Below, in pieces: positions 11,362 to 22,770 of a DNA stretch of 64,000 nt (position 1 is its first letter; the number at the start of each line of letters is the position of its first letter). Where the stretch lies: assembly GCA_963966185.1 (NCBI GenBank), contig CAWZYM010000312.1, forward strand, positions 371,001-435,000, given 5' to 3'. The notes beneath the pieces are model-generated. The model did no database searches. It saw nothing but the letters and a program-made list of their open reading frames with translations, and was not told the DNA's origin. The translations under genes were made by a program, and so were the position numbers. The stretch is from Rhabditoides inermis. Taxonomy: Eukaryota > Nematoda > Chromadorea > Rhabditida > Rhabditidae.

Positions 11362-12043
11362 GATCTAAATATATGACTCAATGACTATATATAATGATAA
11401 GTGACTAACATCAAAGCGAGAAATTGACAATTTCAAGCGATACAACAATAATGACGCAATACAATACGTTTAATAAAAACATGAATTTTGTGAACTAAAT
11501 AGACTGTTTCATGGACCAAAACATTATTACATTATTCCATAACACACTAAAACTCAAATGAAACAAAAAAAACATGAATACTGAAATAATAACCAAAACG
11601 ACGCAATTTTCGAAAATACTCACAAATTTGGCTTTCGGCATTGCGGTCAAACAGCTGTTCGGACACGCCCCGCCATGCCGTGCAAGCGGTTGGCAACTGT
11701 CCAAAGTGCAAACCATTTTAAAAAACTCTCGAAAAGAAGTTGACTTTTTAATTATTTTACGGTATGGGCGGAGCCACAAACTATCCTTCTGAATAAAATT
11801 ATATCAGGTGACATGTCAGGTGTTTAATCAAGTGACTCATCAGGTGACTTGTCAAATGTTTTATCAGGTGCTTTATCTTATCAGGTGACTTGTCAGGTGT
11901 TTTATCAGGTGTTTCATCAAGTGACTTCAACTTATCGTCATCTGCGTTTTCCCCGAATCGAAAGGTGGTTGTACGTGTAGTAGCAGAGCGAAGCTGACTG
12001 TAGTCGATACATCGACATTCGAAAAGATGAGAAAGAGAAAAAG

Positions 12044-12098
<55 letters not shown>

Positions 12099-12340
12099 AA
12101 AAAGAGAAAAGAGAGAAAGAGAGAGAGAGAGAGAGAGACGTGCAATGACAAATCGTTTATTTCTACAAGATAAAAAGTTCTTGTGTTAAAAAAATATGGC
12201 TCATCGAGAACTCTTCGAGAACGCAGTAATTTGATTAAAAATAACTTACATCAGTTCATGTTAGCATCGGTGAGAATATGTTCAACAAATATGTATTTCA
12301 ACTTCTGTTCGCCTACTTTTCTCCAACGTTTTTCTAGCGC
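11362..12340. other. Non-coding AT-rich stretch with minisatellite remnant and GA tract
   Basis: No convincing gene. It holds a short piece of the 12-bp minisatellite (11803-11931) and a GA microsatellite (12045-12140). The same sequence recurs at 19062-20040. Confidence 0.6.
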
Positions 12341-12371
12341 GGAAGCGCGCGATAGCGCGCCGGAGTGCTAG
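12336..12371 (+). mobile_element. Helitron-like 3' terminus
   Basis: Hairpin GCGCGC-GATA-GCGCGC followed after a few bases by GTGCTAG and then T. This is the arrangement of Helitron 3' ends (hairpin, then CTRR, insertion before T). A near-identical end lies at 50446-50479; the segmental copy is at 20036-20071. The matching 5' end was not located. Confidence 0.5.
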
Positions 12372-12655
12372 TAACGTATGATACAAATGCGTGGAAAGTG
12401 CGACTACCCTTAAGGAATTGATGTTTTGTTTTATTTCTCTCATGGCGTCTCAAGTGGCCGGTGAGATCACAACAGACTCGCGCGTACATGGAATCGTTTG
12501 ACACACCACTATCAAACAATTGTGCTTTTTGACGGAACAAATATCTGTGGTAACCTGTGGTATCTAGTTGTGCGCTGTCCAGGAGGATCATGTGCAGGCT
12601 ACGCCATCAAGTCAGCAGACGGCAGAGAGGTCAAATCCGCGCAGCTAACCTTTGT

Positions 12656-13092
12656 TAAACCACGTAAAACGTAAAAGAGAACATGAAAATACAATCACTT
12701 TTCATCAATAAACTATATGCTGAAAATGAAGATAAGGTGTTGAAAATGCACCGCGATTTTCGTAGTGAGAAATACCGAAATGTGTCGTAGAACATTCCGT
12801 ACGCACAAAGCAGACGATTTAATGAATTGTTGCTTATGTTATTGTATGCACATATGATTATCATTGATAGTCATACGAGCATACAAATTACTGGTTTTAG
12901 AAGTGTGCGTAGTGCATCTACGGCATTTTTTGGTATTTCTCACTACGGATTTCACAACTTCGCGATGCGTTTTCAACACTTTATCTTCATTTTCAGCATA
13001 TAAGTTTTTGATGAAAAGTGATTGTATTTTCATGTTCTTTTACGTGGTGGTCGCAGTTTACACACGAAATTCAGAGTGGTACATTCCTTTAA
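12656..13092. mobile_element. TTAA-flanked foldback element (piggyBac-like non-autonomous)
   Basis: Inverted arms: 12660-12790 recurs inverted at 12930-13050. The paralogous sites at 31384-31396 and 58858-58870 lack it and read TTGTTAAAGAGGCTTGA or nearly so, so the insertion lies at one TTAA that is now present on both sides. The right end (inverse AGGAATGTACCACTCTGAAT) resembles the ends of the 28260-28567 element; the left end seems truncated. Copy at 20356-20792. Confidence 0.65.
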
Positions 13093-13302
13093 AGAGGCTT
13101 AAGGAGGTATGTTGATAGATTCGAGATGTCTCATACAGTGTTACTCTTTTTCGTTGATGAAATATGAAGACGAAAACAGACGGAAACTAAAAAAAGAACG
13201 TTTCAAAGAGGCCGTGACGATACTAGTTGTGAATATGGAAACTTTTCGAAATGAGTATGAGACAATGACAAACAAACACGTTTATTATTTGGAGTAACAT
13301 TT

Positions 13303-14560
13303 TCATCTCAAATTTCTAGTTGTTATGTGTCTTGCTGCTTCTCTACGCATCTCCCTTGTATCCCAGCTCAGACTTCTTGCTCCCTCGATCTCGTCCTCCC
13401 CCGTCTTGTCGTCGCTGCTGACCTTCTCTTTCTTGTCGTCGCTGTCGTCCACCTTCTTCTTGTCGTCGCCCGTCTTGTCCATGGCGGATTTGCGGATCTT
13501 CTCGAGGAGGTGCTTCAGCTGCTGGCGCATCTTCTCGTTCTCCTCTGAGACGCCAGCGTGCTCCGCCGTGAGCTCATTCAGCGACACGGCGATCGAGTCT
13601 GCCAGCTCGGCACTACGCACGGCCTCGTGGCGCGCCGTGGCGAGCTGCTGGGAGAGAACGGGCAGGAGGCCGAGTGCGCTCCTCAGCGTCAGGATCTCGA
13701 AGTCCGGGTCGTCGTTCTGAAACACAAGGGTGAGACGAGTGAGTGTGGCCTGTGGCACTGTCCACTCACGATCTTGGTACACTGCGGGTGCGAGGAGCGC
13801 GAGACGGCGCAGCGGCTACACCACAGCCCTCCACAACACTGCACAGAAGCTGCCGCACCCGCCAGCAGGCACAGACAGCAGTTGCCGTCCGATTCGCGAA
13901 CCTGCAATCCACACTACCCTTTTCTGTGCACATCTCAATCATCCCACTCCACATCCTTATCTATTCAGGAATATCTACAGTATGCGGTGTCGCTATCTAG
14001 GTATACTACAGTCTACAGTCTGATGGTCACCACCTAGGTATACTGTAATCTACAATATGCTGGGTCGCCACCTCTTAATGTAGGTATACCATAGTCTACA
14101 ATATGATGGGCATCACCTAGGTATACTGTAATTTACAGTATGCTAGATCGATGTATGTAGGTATACTGTAGTCTACAGTATGATGGTCACCACCTAGGTA
14201 TACTGTAATCTACAGTATTCTGGCTATCGTACCACGGGAGTGCCACCGCACTCGCGATCCTCGTGTCTATTGTAGCAGCGATGGCAAATATCCTTGCCAC
14301 ACTTGCCACCTCTGGAGAAAGACCATGTAGTCATCAGAGGGAAGGGTCGACATCTGAAAAGACACGTGTGGAGGGAGCCATAGACGGGGGAGTGAGAAAG
14401 ACGCAGAGAGGGATAGCTGAACAACGGCGGAGACGCGGTGATTCAGAGAAGGGGAGGGGAGGGGGAGGGTGAACGTGATGAAGGCACTCACGTCTCCTAG
14501 GGGCGGTTGGATGTGGAATGGCGTGGCGCAGACGTCGCCTTTCTCTTTTATGCCTTCCAA
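13303..14560 (-). pseudogene. TRIM/B-box-like double zinc-finger coiled-coil gene, copy A (first finger broken)
   Basis: Minus exons: about 14492-14560 (MEGIKEKGDVCATPF..., donor GTGAGT), 14233-14335, 13770-13901 and 13303-13716. The second finger (DGNCCLCLL...QCCGGLWCSRC...SHPQC) and the coiled coil with an acidic/Lys tail are open. In the exon starting MSTLPSDDYMVFLQ the first finger's leading cysteines are missing (compare 42.4 and 22.1 kb) and the frame shifts, giving a stop before the junction. The C-terminus differs from copy B after DKTGEDEIE by a frame change. Likely non-functional. Confidence 0.65.
13975..14228. repeat. Intronic palindromic tandem repeat of the TRIM-like genes
   Basis: Units of about 60 bp, each with an imperfect palindrome of the type TATACTGTAATCTACAGTA followed by a GGTCACCACCTAG or GGTCGCC block. 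Present in the same intron of all five gene copies (21700-21965, 32270-32470, 42118-42370, 59810-60065). Confidence 0.85.
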
Positions 14561-14628
14561 TTCGCGCGCGCTTGATTATGCTTAGTCAAGTGTAATCAAA
14601 ACAACCAAGTGACACAAAGCAACTCTGG

Positions 14629-15090
14629 GTTTATCTCAATTCAACAAAAGCACACGCATAAAACTATTATTTCTAGACTAAAATTAAACACAAACCTGCT
14701 CTGTCGAACGATATGTAGAAACGTATCCTTTATCAATAATTTATCAATAGGGGCTATATTATAAAATACACTTTTTTGTTTTTTTTGTTTTTAAATGAAA
14801 GCATTGTGATGAAAGCATCAATAAGCAGCTATAGAACAATCGTTTAGTTTACGACGATGTTTTCATTATTTCTGAATGTACAAATAAGTACAAGATCTTT
14901 TTGATAGATGACTATTTTGATAAACGGGTTGATAGAATGTGAGTGATAGAATGTGTGTGCAATAGTATTATAATCTTGGCATTTGATTGTCAATGTATTT
15001 GTGATCGTTTTGAGAGAGCAGGTTTGTGTTTATAGTTTCGTATAGAAATAATAGTTTTATGCATGTGCTTTTGTTGAATTGAGATAAACC
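14629..15090. mobile_element. Foldback element, about 460 bp
   Basis: Left arm (14629-14710, containing TTCAACAAAAGCACACGCAT and AAACACAAACCTGCTCT) returns inverted at 15011-15090. The centre is AT-rich and non-coding. The same TIR family is seen at 29891-30266, 39738-40113, 43265-43555 and 60954-61243. Confidence 0.75.
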
Positions 15091-15522
15091 CAAACAGGGG
15101 TACTTTACGTTTGTACTTTTCAAAAGAGAATCGAAGTTTGGAATGAGCACCACCTATAAAACTTTGTCCCACATGAGAAATTGGAAAAGAGAAAAGAGCA
15201 AGAGATGCGGCTGATAAGTGCCTGACTCGATCTGATTGTGAAATAGTGAGCATATTAGAATAATGGAAAAAATAGTGTATCATCCATTGTTTGCAAATTC
15301 TCGTGCTCCGCTAACATAGCGTGTTTCTCACATTCCCTCCTCGATTTATCTCTCGCTTCATCTCTCTTTCCCGGAGTTTTTTTTTTGAATAAAAAACGCC
15401 TGATCATGATCATTCATGATTGATTGTACTCCAAATGAATTTGTTGTTTCTCGGGTAGACAATAAAGAGTTATGAAGACGTAGTCGAGTGTTTTATGGAA
15501 ATCGTCTCTGCATAAAGGATAT

Positions 15523-15612
15523 TCACAGCTTAGACATGGGCACATCTTCATTCTTTCCAGCTATGGCAACAGCTTCGATTTCCACGAGAGCGCCTCGAAG
15601 GAGGGCCACTAC
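15523..15612 (-). pseudogene. RidA/YjgF-family terminal exon, isolated fragment
   Basis: A single minus-strand exon behind an acceptor ATTCAG encodes 29 residues to a TGA: VVALLRGALVEIEAVAIAG is the C-terminal strand of the RidA (reactive intermediate deaminase) trimer fold, where VEIEAVA is nearly invariant. No other RidA exon is visible upstream on the minus strand; instead a receptor fragment starts 90 bp away. It is best read as a gene fragment left by rearrangement. Confidence 0.7.
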
Positions 15613-15702
15613 CTGAATACCATAGAGACAAGGTTGGCTGTCTCTCATGCTTTTATTTGTACGGACGACGAAAGAGCTTGGAAATGGGAAATCGCGATTC
15701 AG

Positions 15703-15949
15703 AGTGGTTGTTTCGTCATTTATTGTGGCCAGTTTGGAATGGGACAACTGCTTTCACTTACGTCTTAGTCAACAGGTGAGAACGCACTCCTTTTTCGGTA
15801 TCTGTAATATGCAATCTTCAAGTTTGAAGATTCCCTTTTCCTTTCAGTTTCCAACTTTTCTTGCATTACTCATTACTTTTTTCAGCATGGCTCGTCGGTA
15901 CATTGATCAAAACAGCTCATCAAGAAGAAAAGTGACAGTTGTGAAGTAA
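15703..15949 (+). pseudogene. 7TM serpentine receptor, 3' fragment (last two exons)
   Basis: Exons 15703-15775 and about 15883-15949 match the last two exons of the complete receptor at 46339-48047: TM7 (LLWPVWNGTTAFTYVLVN) and the tail MARRYIDQNSSSRRKVTVVK. The stop comes a few codons earlier than in the complete copy. All upstream exons are missing, and the first exon is joined to the RidA-side sequence. Confidence 0.8.
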
Positions 15950-16288
15950 GAAGAAGACTATTCAGTGAATAGTTCCAGTACACTCATAAATATGTTTTTG
16001 CACTTCCCCGTTTTTGTGCTGTAATGTTGTTGTACTTCACGTTATCACCAGTAGCACTTTTACTTTTAAAGTTACCTATCCAACTTGCAATTTGTCATAA
16101 ATTTGTCATTGTGGAACGCAAGAAGTGCAAATGAGTTACACACGGTTAGATATACATCATGTTTGTTGAAACTACACCTCCAGATACAATCAAACACCCA
16201 ATCAGAAATCGTCAACATACGTTATTAGTATTCCGCAGTCACTTCGGTATCGAATAGCGAACCATTTCGCATAGCTTTGCTGTCGACA

Positions 16289-16478
16289 ATGCGCTTTTTC
16301 ATCGCTCTCTTTGCTTTTGTGCCTTTCGCTAACGCTTGTGAGTTGTTTCCTTACGTTAACGGAGGCTTATTTTTCCTTTCTTTCAGACATCCCGGTCGAC
16401 ATTCAAGATCTGACGCCGGATATGAAATACAATTCCGAAAAATACATATGTGAACTAATGGAACACGATAAACGATAA
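16289..16478 (+). CDS. Small secreted protein, about 46 residues
   Basis: Exons 16289-16337 and 16387-16478 (TAA) with a 49-bp GT/AG intron. The first exon is a near-ideal signal peptide (MRFFIALFAFVPFANA) and the intron falls at the predicted cleavage site. The mature part is short and polar (YIPVDIQDLTPDMKYNSEKY...), with a single cysteine and an EHDKR end that could be a dibasic processing site. No known family is recognised; it could be a secreted peptide or the start of a longer, decayed gene. Confidence 0.55.
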
Positions 16479-16584
16479 TTTGCACATTGCTAGTAATTTC
16501 GTTTTCGTAAGGTATCGAAAGAAAGCAAACCGTTTCTAAAACAGTATCTTTATTGGTGTCAATTTCTGTTCACCAACACCACAC

Positions 16585-16697
16585 CTAGACAGCCGGAGGT
16601 ATCACAGCTGTGTGTGGTCTATACCACAGAAGCAGGTCGCCCGCAGCACCCGGGGCATAGCCGCTCTGCCGAACCTCCATAAACAATGTCCACCCCT
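16585..16697 (-). CDS. Possible terminal exon of an unknown gene, truncated by minisatellite
   Basis: The minus strand reads open from an AGCAG acceptor to TAG at 16585 (EVRQSGYAPGAAGDLLLWY...), with AATAAA about 40 bp downstream (inverse at 16547-16552), a polyadenylation signal. The next upstream sequence is the 12-bp minisatellite (16722-16800), so the rest of the gene is absent. Confidence 0.4.
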
Positions 16698-16721
16698 CCA
16701 CTGCTCACTGAACAATCACTC

Positions 16722-16800
16722 TGATAAGTCATCTGATAAGTCACCTGATAAGTCACCTGATAAGTCACCTGATAAGTCACCTGATAAGATAAGTCACCTC
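16722..16800. repeat. 12-bp minisatellite remnant at duplication breakpoint
   Basis: Six to seven units in GATAAGTCACCT orientation, followed by the flank CTCAGTATCCTGAACGGTTG that also borders the arrays at 24265, 34685 and 48235 (inverse orientation). The flank runs to 16870 and then joins the 8.45-kb gene region. Confidence 0.85.
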
Positions 16801-16893
16801 AGTATCCTGAACGGTTGGACAGTGAAAACTTCATCTCACATAAACATCCGCAAAGCTGTTACACACTATCCCTTTCCTCCCACCCTCACTCAC

Positions 16894-17053
16894 CCATGCT
16901 CTCCTTCTCGATGATGATCTCCAGTGCCGCGTTCAGCTTGGCGGGCGCGCGTCGGCTCACGCTCTTCCCCAGGTGCACCCTCTGCCAGTAGGTGTACCGG
17001 GAACCAGCGGCCGGGCGGGTGTCGACAGGGTCCGATTCGAACGCGCGGTACAT
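16894..17053 (-). pseudogene. Exon 1 copy of the 90-residue protein gene
   Basis: Matches 8482-8641 almost fully (MYRAFESDPVDTRP... to EIIIEKESMG, one Arg-to-Ser change), with donor GTGAGT. The second exon (8221-8333) is not present downstream; the minus strand instead leads into the minisatellite flank. The gene copy is truncated by the duplication breakpoint at about 16870. Confidence 0.8.
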
Positions 17054-17099
17054 TCTGAAGACGAGGTATGTAGACAACAAGAACTAGGTAAAAAATACA

Positions 17100-19743
17100 T
17101 GTAGTTTGCAAAGCACACACCGGTTTCGGTCCCTTTCACCAGACCAAATGTGTGATCCCACCGGCCGGGACCATCATCAGTAATGAGCCGGTAGAATGTA
17201 GAAAGTAGAAAGGAAGCAGTAAACACCAAACAGTAAAAAGGGATGTGACAAGAGCTGCGCCAATGAGGCTCATACACAGAGATCATTGAAGTTCGCAGAT
17301 ATGTTTGCTCGTTATCTCTCATCATTGTACACTGAAGAGGCCAGTGGAGCTAGATGGGCGTTCTCTTCGATCCCTTAATACCACTGCCTCTATGGCGCAG
17401 TGGTAGTGCGCGCGGCCAGTGCACAATCGCTGCGACCTGTCCACGAGTTCAATTCCTACTTATGGAAGCGTTTTGGATGTTTGATGACATGCATGTTGTG
17501 CTGCACAAAACTGAACAACATGTGAAATGTCACGGATGGCATATAGGATCCAATCCGACTATACCAGTGATGATAGGCGACAAGAGGGCAACCCATGGTC
17601 CCAGAGTGGTACTTTATGACTGATCACGAATACACGCACGGAGAGAATATATAGTGACATATCTGATCGGACAATCTTCTCATAACATTCCGCTCCACTC
17701 GGCGGTTTTACACAACATGAGCTGATGTACATTCCAATGTCTCGCTGCTATCCCCTTAACCAGTTAATGTCCTCATTACCAGTCTACTATACACACGAAG
17801 GAAAATAGATGTTTTGTCAAGGGACTTATCTTTAGATGTTTTGTCAAGTGACTTAAACAGATGTTTTGTCAAGTGACTTATCTTATCAGGTGACTTATGT
17901 CACCTGATATCAGGCGACTTATCAGGTGACATGTCAGGTGTTTTGATAAGTCACCTGATAAGTCACCTGATAAGATAAGTCACCTGATAAAACACAAGTG
18001 TGACTTATCCTGAGGTGACTTTTCAGGTTACTTATCAGGTGACATGTCAGGTGTTTTATCAGATGTTTTATCAGGTGACTTATCCTATCAGGTGACTTAT
18101 CAGGTGACTTATCGGATGACATGTCAGGTGTTTTATCAGGTGACTTGTCAGGTGTTTTATCAGATGTTTCATCAGGTGACTTATCAGGTGACTTATCAGG
18201 TGACATGTCAGGTGTTTTATCAGGTGACTTATCAGGTCACTTGTCAGGTGTTTTATCAGGTACTTTATCTTCTCAGGTGACCTGTCAGGTGTTGTATCAG
18301 ATGTTTTATCAGGTGACTTATCTTATCAGGTGACTTATCAGGTGACTTATCAGGTTACTTATCAGGTGACTTATCAGGTGACTTATCAGGTGACATATAG
18401 TCGTCGCCTGGCAGACAGTTTTTCCGTCTCGACGTCTCGTCTCCTCCGTCTCGACGGCATAGTCGCTCATAATTGGAGAACCGGCTTGAGTTTCCGCGTG
18501 ACGATGACCAGACCGCGCAATGTGTCCAGGCAGCTGGTTCTGTAATGTGAAAAAATCCATTAATATGATTAAAGAATACTCAAAAACGACAAAGCAAAAA
18601 GTACGTACCATTCTCAGCTGCGGAGGGCGTTGCGAATCTGCGTCTTCTCGTGCCGCCATCGCTTGCGCAAGGGGTAGTACGGGAGGCATAGGTGCAGCTC
18701 CTACCGCTGCAAGTAATTAATGAATATCTTTGGCAAACCATTGATTTCACAGATGAATAAACCGGTATTGGCAGGCGCAATGGGGAAAATGAACTGAGGA
18801 ACCGACTACTCCAGTGCAAGAACAAATGTCGAAATGAGTATTTTTAAACAACAACCAAGAATCATATCGTTCACTAAATGGCTAATTTTAAATGCAAATG
18901 AGACAGCAATGAAGTGGGATAATCACATACCTGCAACCACAGAGGGTAGTCTAAACCCTGCTCGGAGTGGTGCTGCAGCAAACTCGTAGATCTGCTCCGG
19001 CGGCGGGACCGGCCCGTTTCCGCGTACCCAACGACCTCGTCCGCGGCCTCGCCCCGACATGATCTAAATATATGACTCAATGACTATATATAATGATAAG
19101 TGACTAACATCAAAGCGAAGAAATTGACAATTTCAAGCGATACAACAATAATGACGCAATACAATACGTTTAATAAAAACATGAATTTTGTGAACTAAAT
19201 AGACTGTTTCATGGACCAAAACATTATTACATTATTCCATAACACACTAAAACTCAAATGAAACAAAAAAAACATGAATACTGAAATAATAACCAAAACG
19301 ACGCAATTTTCGAAAATACTCACAAATTTGGCTTTCGGCATTGCGGTCAAACAGCTGTTCGGACACGCCCCGCCATGCCGTGCAAGCGGTTGGCAACTGT
19401 GCAAAGTGCAAACCATTTTAAAAAACTCTCGAAAAGAAGTTGACTTTTTAATTATTTTACGGTATGGGCGGAGCCACAAACTATCCTTCTGAATAAAATT
19501 ATATCAGGTGACATGTCAGGTGTTTAATCAAGTGACTCATCAGGTGACTTGTCAAATGTTTTATCAGGTGCTTTATCTTATCAGGTGACTTGTCAGGTGT
19601 TTTATCAGGTGTTTCATCAAGTGACTTCAACTTATCGTCATCTGCGTTTTCCCCGAATCGAAAGGTGGTTGTACGTGTAGTAGCAGAGCGAAGCTGACTG
19701 TAGTCGATACATCGACATTCGAAAAGATGAGAAAGAGAAAAAG

Positions 19744-19798
<55 letters not shown>

Positions 19799-20899
19799 AA
19801 AAAGAGAAAAGAGAGAAAGAGAGAGAGAGAGAGAGAGACGTGCAATGACAAATCGTTTATTTCTACAAGATAAAAAGTTCTTGTGTTAAAAAAATATGGC
19901 TCATCGAGAACTCTTCGAGAACGCAGTAATTTGATTAAAAATAACTTACATCAGTTCATGTTAGCATCGGTGAGAATATGTTCAACAAATATGTATTTCA
20001 ACTTCTGTTCGCCTACTTTTCTCCAACGTTTTTCTAGCGCGGAAGCGCGCGATAGCGCGCCGGAGTGCTAGTAACGTATGATACAAATGCGTGGAAAGTG
20101 CGACTACCCTTAAGGAATTGATGTTTTGTTTTATTTCTCTCATGGCGTCTCAAGTGGCCGGTGAGATCACAACAGACTCGCGCGTACATGGAATCGTTTG
20201 ACACACCACTATCAAACAATTGTGCTTTTTGACGGAACAAATATCTGTGGTAACCTGTGGTATCTAGTTGTGCGCTGTCCAGGAGGATCATGTGCAGGCT
20301 ACGCCATCAAGTCAGCAGACGGCAGAGAGGTCAAATCCGCGCAGCTAACCTTTGTTAAACCACGTAAAACGTAAAAGAGAACATGAAAATACAATCACTT
20401 TTCATCAATAAACTATATGCTGAAAATGAAGATAAGGTGTTGAAAATGCACCGCGATTTTCGTAGTGAGAAATACCGAAATGTGTCGTAGAACATTCCGT
20501 ACGCACAAAGCAGACGATTTAATGAATTGTTGCTTATGTTATTGTATGCACATATGATTATCATTGATAGTCATACGAGCATACAAATTACTGGTTTTAG
20601 AAGTGTGCGTAGTGCATCTACGGCATTTTTTGGTATTTCTCACTACGGATTTCACAACTTCGCGATGCGTTTTCAACACTTTATCTTCATTTTCAGCATA
20701 TAAGTTTTTGATGAAAAGTGATTGTATTTTCATGTTCTTTTACGTGGTGGTCGCAGTTTACACACGAAATTCAGAGTGGTACATTCCTTTAAAGAGGCTT
20801 AAGGAGGTATGTTGATAGATTCGAGATGTCTCATACAGTGTTACTCTTTTTCGTTGATGAAATATGAAGACGAAAACAGACGGAAACTAAAAAAAGAAC
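17100..20899. repeat. Segmental duplication of 9401-13199
   Basis: Offset 7699 then 7700 after a one-base insertion near 19119. Only scattered differences are visible (for example TGTGCAAAG at 19399 against TGTCCAAAG at 11699). It includes a SINE (17382-17565), minisatellite (17785-18400), Gly/Arg-rich gene copy, Helitron-like end (20036-20071) and TTAA foldback (20356-20792). Beyond 20899 the two arms continue as diverged TRIM-like gene copies. Confidence 0.95.
18318..19060 (-). CDS. Second copy of the Gly/Arg-rich N-terminus gene
   Basis: Same three-exon structure as 10619-11361, shifted by 7699: exons 18931-19060, 18609-18706 and 18318-18539. I see no coding differences. It again ends by reading into the 12-bp minisatellite, so both copies carry the same odd tail and the array predates the duplication. 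Confidence 0.45.
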
Positions 20900-21068
20900 A
20901 ACATTACAAAGAGGCCGTAACGATACTAGTTGTTTTTTTTCGAAATGAGAAGCATTACGAAATTTTTCGTTCGAAATGAGAAGCATGACAATGACAAACA
21001 AACACGTTTATTATTTGGAGTAACATTTTCGTCTCAAATTTCTAGTTGTTATGTGTCTTGCTGCTTCT

Positions 21069-22129
21069 CTACGCATCTCCCTTGTATCCCAGCTCAGACT
21101 TCTTGCTCTCCTCGATCTCGTCCTCCCGCGTCTTGTCGTCGCTGCTGACCTTCTCCTTCTTGTCGTCACTAGTGCCCTCCTTCTTGTCGTCGCCCGTCTT
21201 GTCCATGGCGGATTTGCGGATCTTCTCGAGGAGGTGCTTCAGCTGCTGGCGCATCTTCTCGTTCTCCTCTGAGACGCCAGCGTGCTCCGCCGTGAGCTCA
21301 TTCAGCGACACGGCGATCGAGTCTGCCAGCTCGGCACTACGCACGGCCTCTTGGCGCGCCGTGGCGAGCTGCTGGGAGAGAAGGGGCAGGAGGGCGAGTG
21401 CGGTCCTCAGCGTCAGGAGCTCGAAGTCCGGGTCGTCCTTCTGAAACACAAGGGTGAGACGAGTGAGTGTGGCCTGTGGCACTGTCCACTCACGATCTTG
21501 ACACGCTGCGGGTGCGAGGAGTGCGAGACGGCGCAGCGGCTACACCACAGCCCTCCACAACACTGCACAGACGCTGCCGCACCCGCCAGCAGGCACAGAC
21601 AGTAGTTGCCGTCCGATTCGCGAACCTGCAATCCACACTACCCTTTTCTGTGCACATCTCAATCATCCCACTCCACATCCCTATATATTCAGAAATACGG
21701 TAATCTACAGTATGCGGTGTCGTTATCTAGGTATACTACAGTCTACAGTTTGATGGTTAACACCTAGGTATACTGTAATCTACAGTATGCTGGGTCGCCA
21801 TCTATGTATGTATGTAGGTATACTATAGTCTACATGATGATGGTCAATGATGGTCATCACCTAGGTATACTGTAATTTACAGTATGCTGGGTCGATGTAT
21901 GTAGGTATACTGTAGTCTACAGTATGATGGTCACCACCTAGGTAAACTGTAATCTACAGTATTCTGGCTATCGTACCACGGGAGTGCCACCGCACTCGCG
22001 ATCCTCATGTCTGTTGAAGCAGCGGTGACAAATATCTTTGCCACAATCGCAAGAGAAAACAGCTCCATTTTTCCGACATTCGAAGCATTGGACGGAGAGG
22101 ATGTTCGCGACAGATTGCGAAATCGACAT
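21069..22129 (-). CDS. TRIM/B-box-like double zinc-finger coiled-coil protein, intact copy B
   Basis: Exons 21977-22129 (ATG), 21494-21625 and 21069-21440 (TGA) join in phase 0 to 218 residues. Residues 15-46 form a first zinc site (CFEC...CDCGKDICHRC...H...C). Residues about 58-93 form a second (CCLC...CC...CSRC...H). Then follows a coiled coil (QQLATARQEAVRSAELADS, EENEKMRQQLKHLLEKIRK) and an Asp/Lys/Ser-rich tail ending SELGYKGDA. Cys/His spacing suggests tandem B-box-like fingers without a RING. Such proteins are often ubiquitin or scaffold factors, but the function here is inferred only. It is the only one of five copies without a frameshift or stop; in the second finger the usual PQC is PQR. 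Confidence 0.7.
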
Positions 22130-22410
22130 CTGGAAAGAGAGCGAGCGAGAAAGAGAGAGAGAGAGAGAAAATAAGTAATAGAAATAAAGAAGAGGGAGGA
22201 AAAGTAAGAAAGAGAAAGTGCGAAAGAGAAAGATCAGACTCACTTGTTAGTAAGTTATAAATCAGTATACCGCACGCGCAGGTTTCTTTCGAGTAAAATG
22301 TAAAATGACTCTACATGGTCGTTGCACGTTGCTATTCACTTTTTTTTCCTTTTTTTCGGAATGTTTTATTGAACAATCAAAAACAAAAGAGATTGAGACA
22401 CGGCGAAAGG

Positions 22411-22459
<49 letters not shown>

Positions 22460-22770
22460 CTGACATATAGGCGTACGGAGCCTCGTGAACTGTTCCGCGA
22501 TTATTCATGTCATGCGAAGGTGGATCCGACGAAGCTGCCCCTTCGATCGGTTTCTCCACTCACCCACGTACAGCTCTGGTATTTTCACGCAGCGTCAACG
22601 CATTCTTCCATACTAGGCACGCGTAGCGCGAAAATAACGTTTCAAGCATTTTGACGCATTTGTAACCGCACTTTCACGCAAAATGTTAAGATAAGTACAG
22701 TGCTATATCACACCGTCTCCGTAAGAATCGGTCGAGTTGGTTACTTACTAGGATTATTTACTTGTTTCAG
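22130..22770. other. Spacer with GA microsatellites
   Basis: GA/GAAA tracts at 22140-22225 and 22412-22456. The rest shows no gene. It forms the left edge of the second large duplication. Confidence 0.6.
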
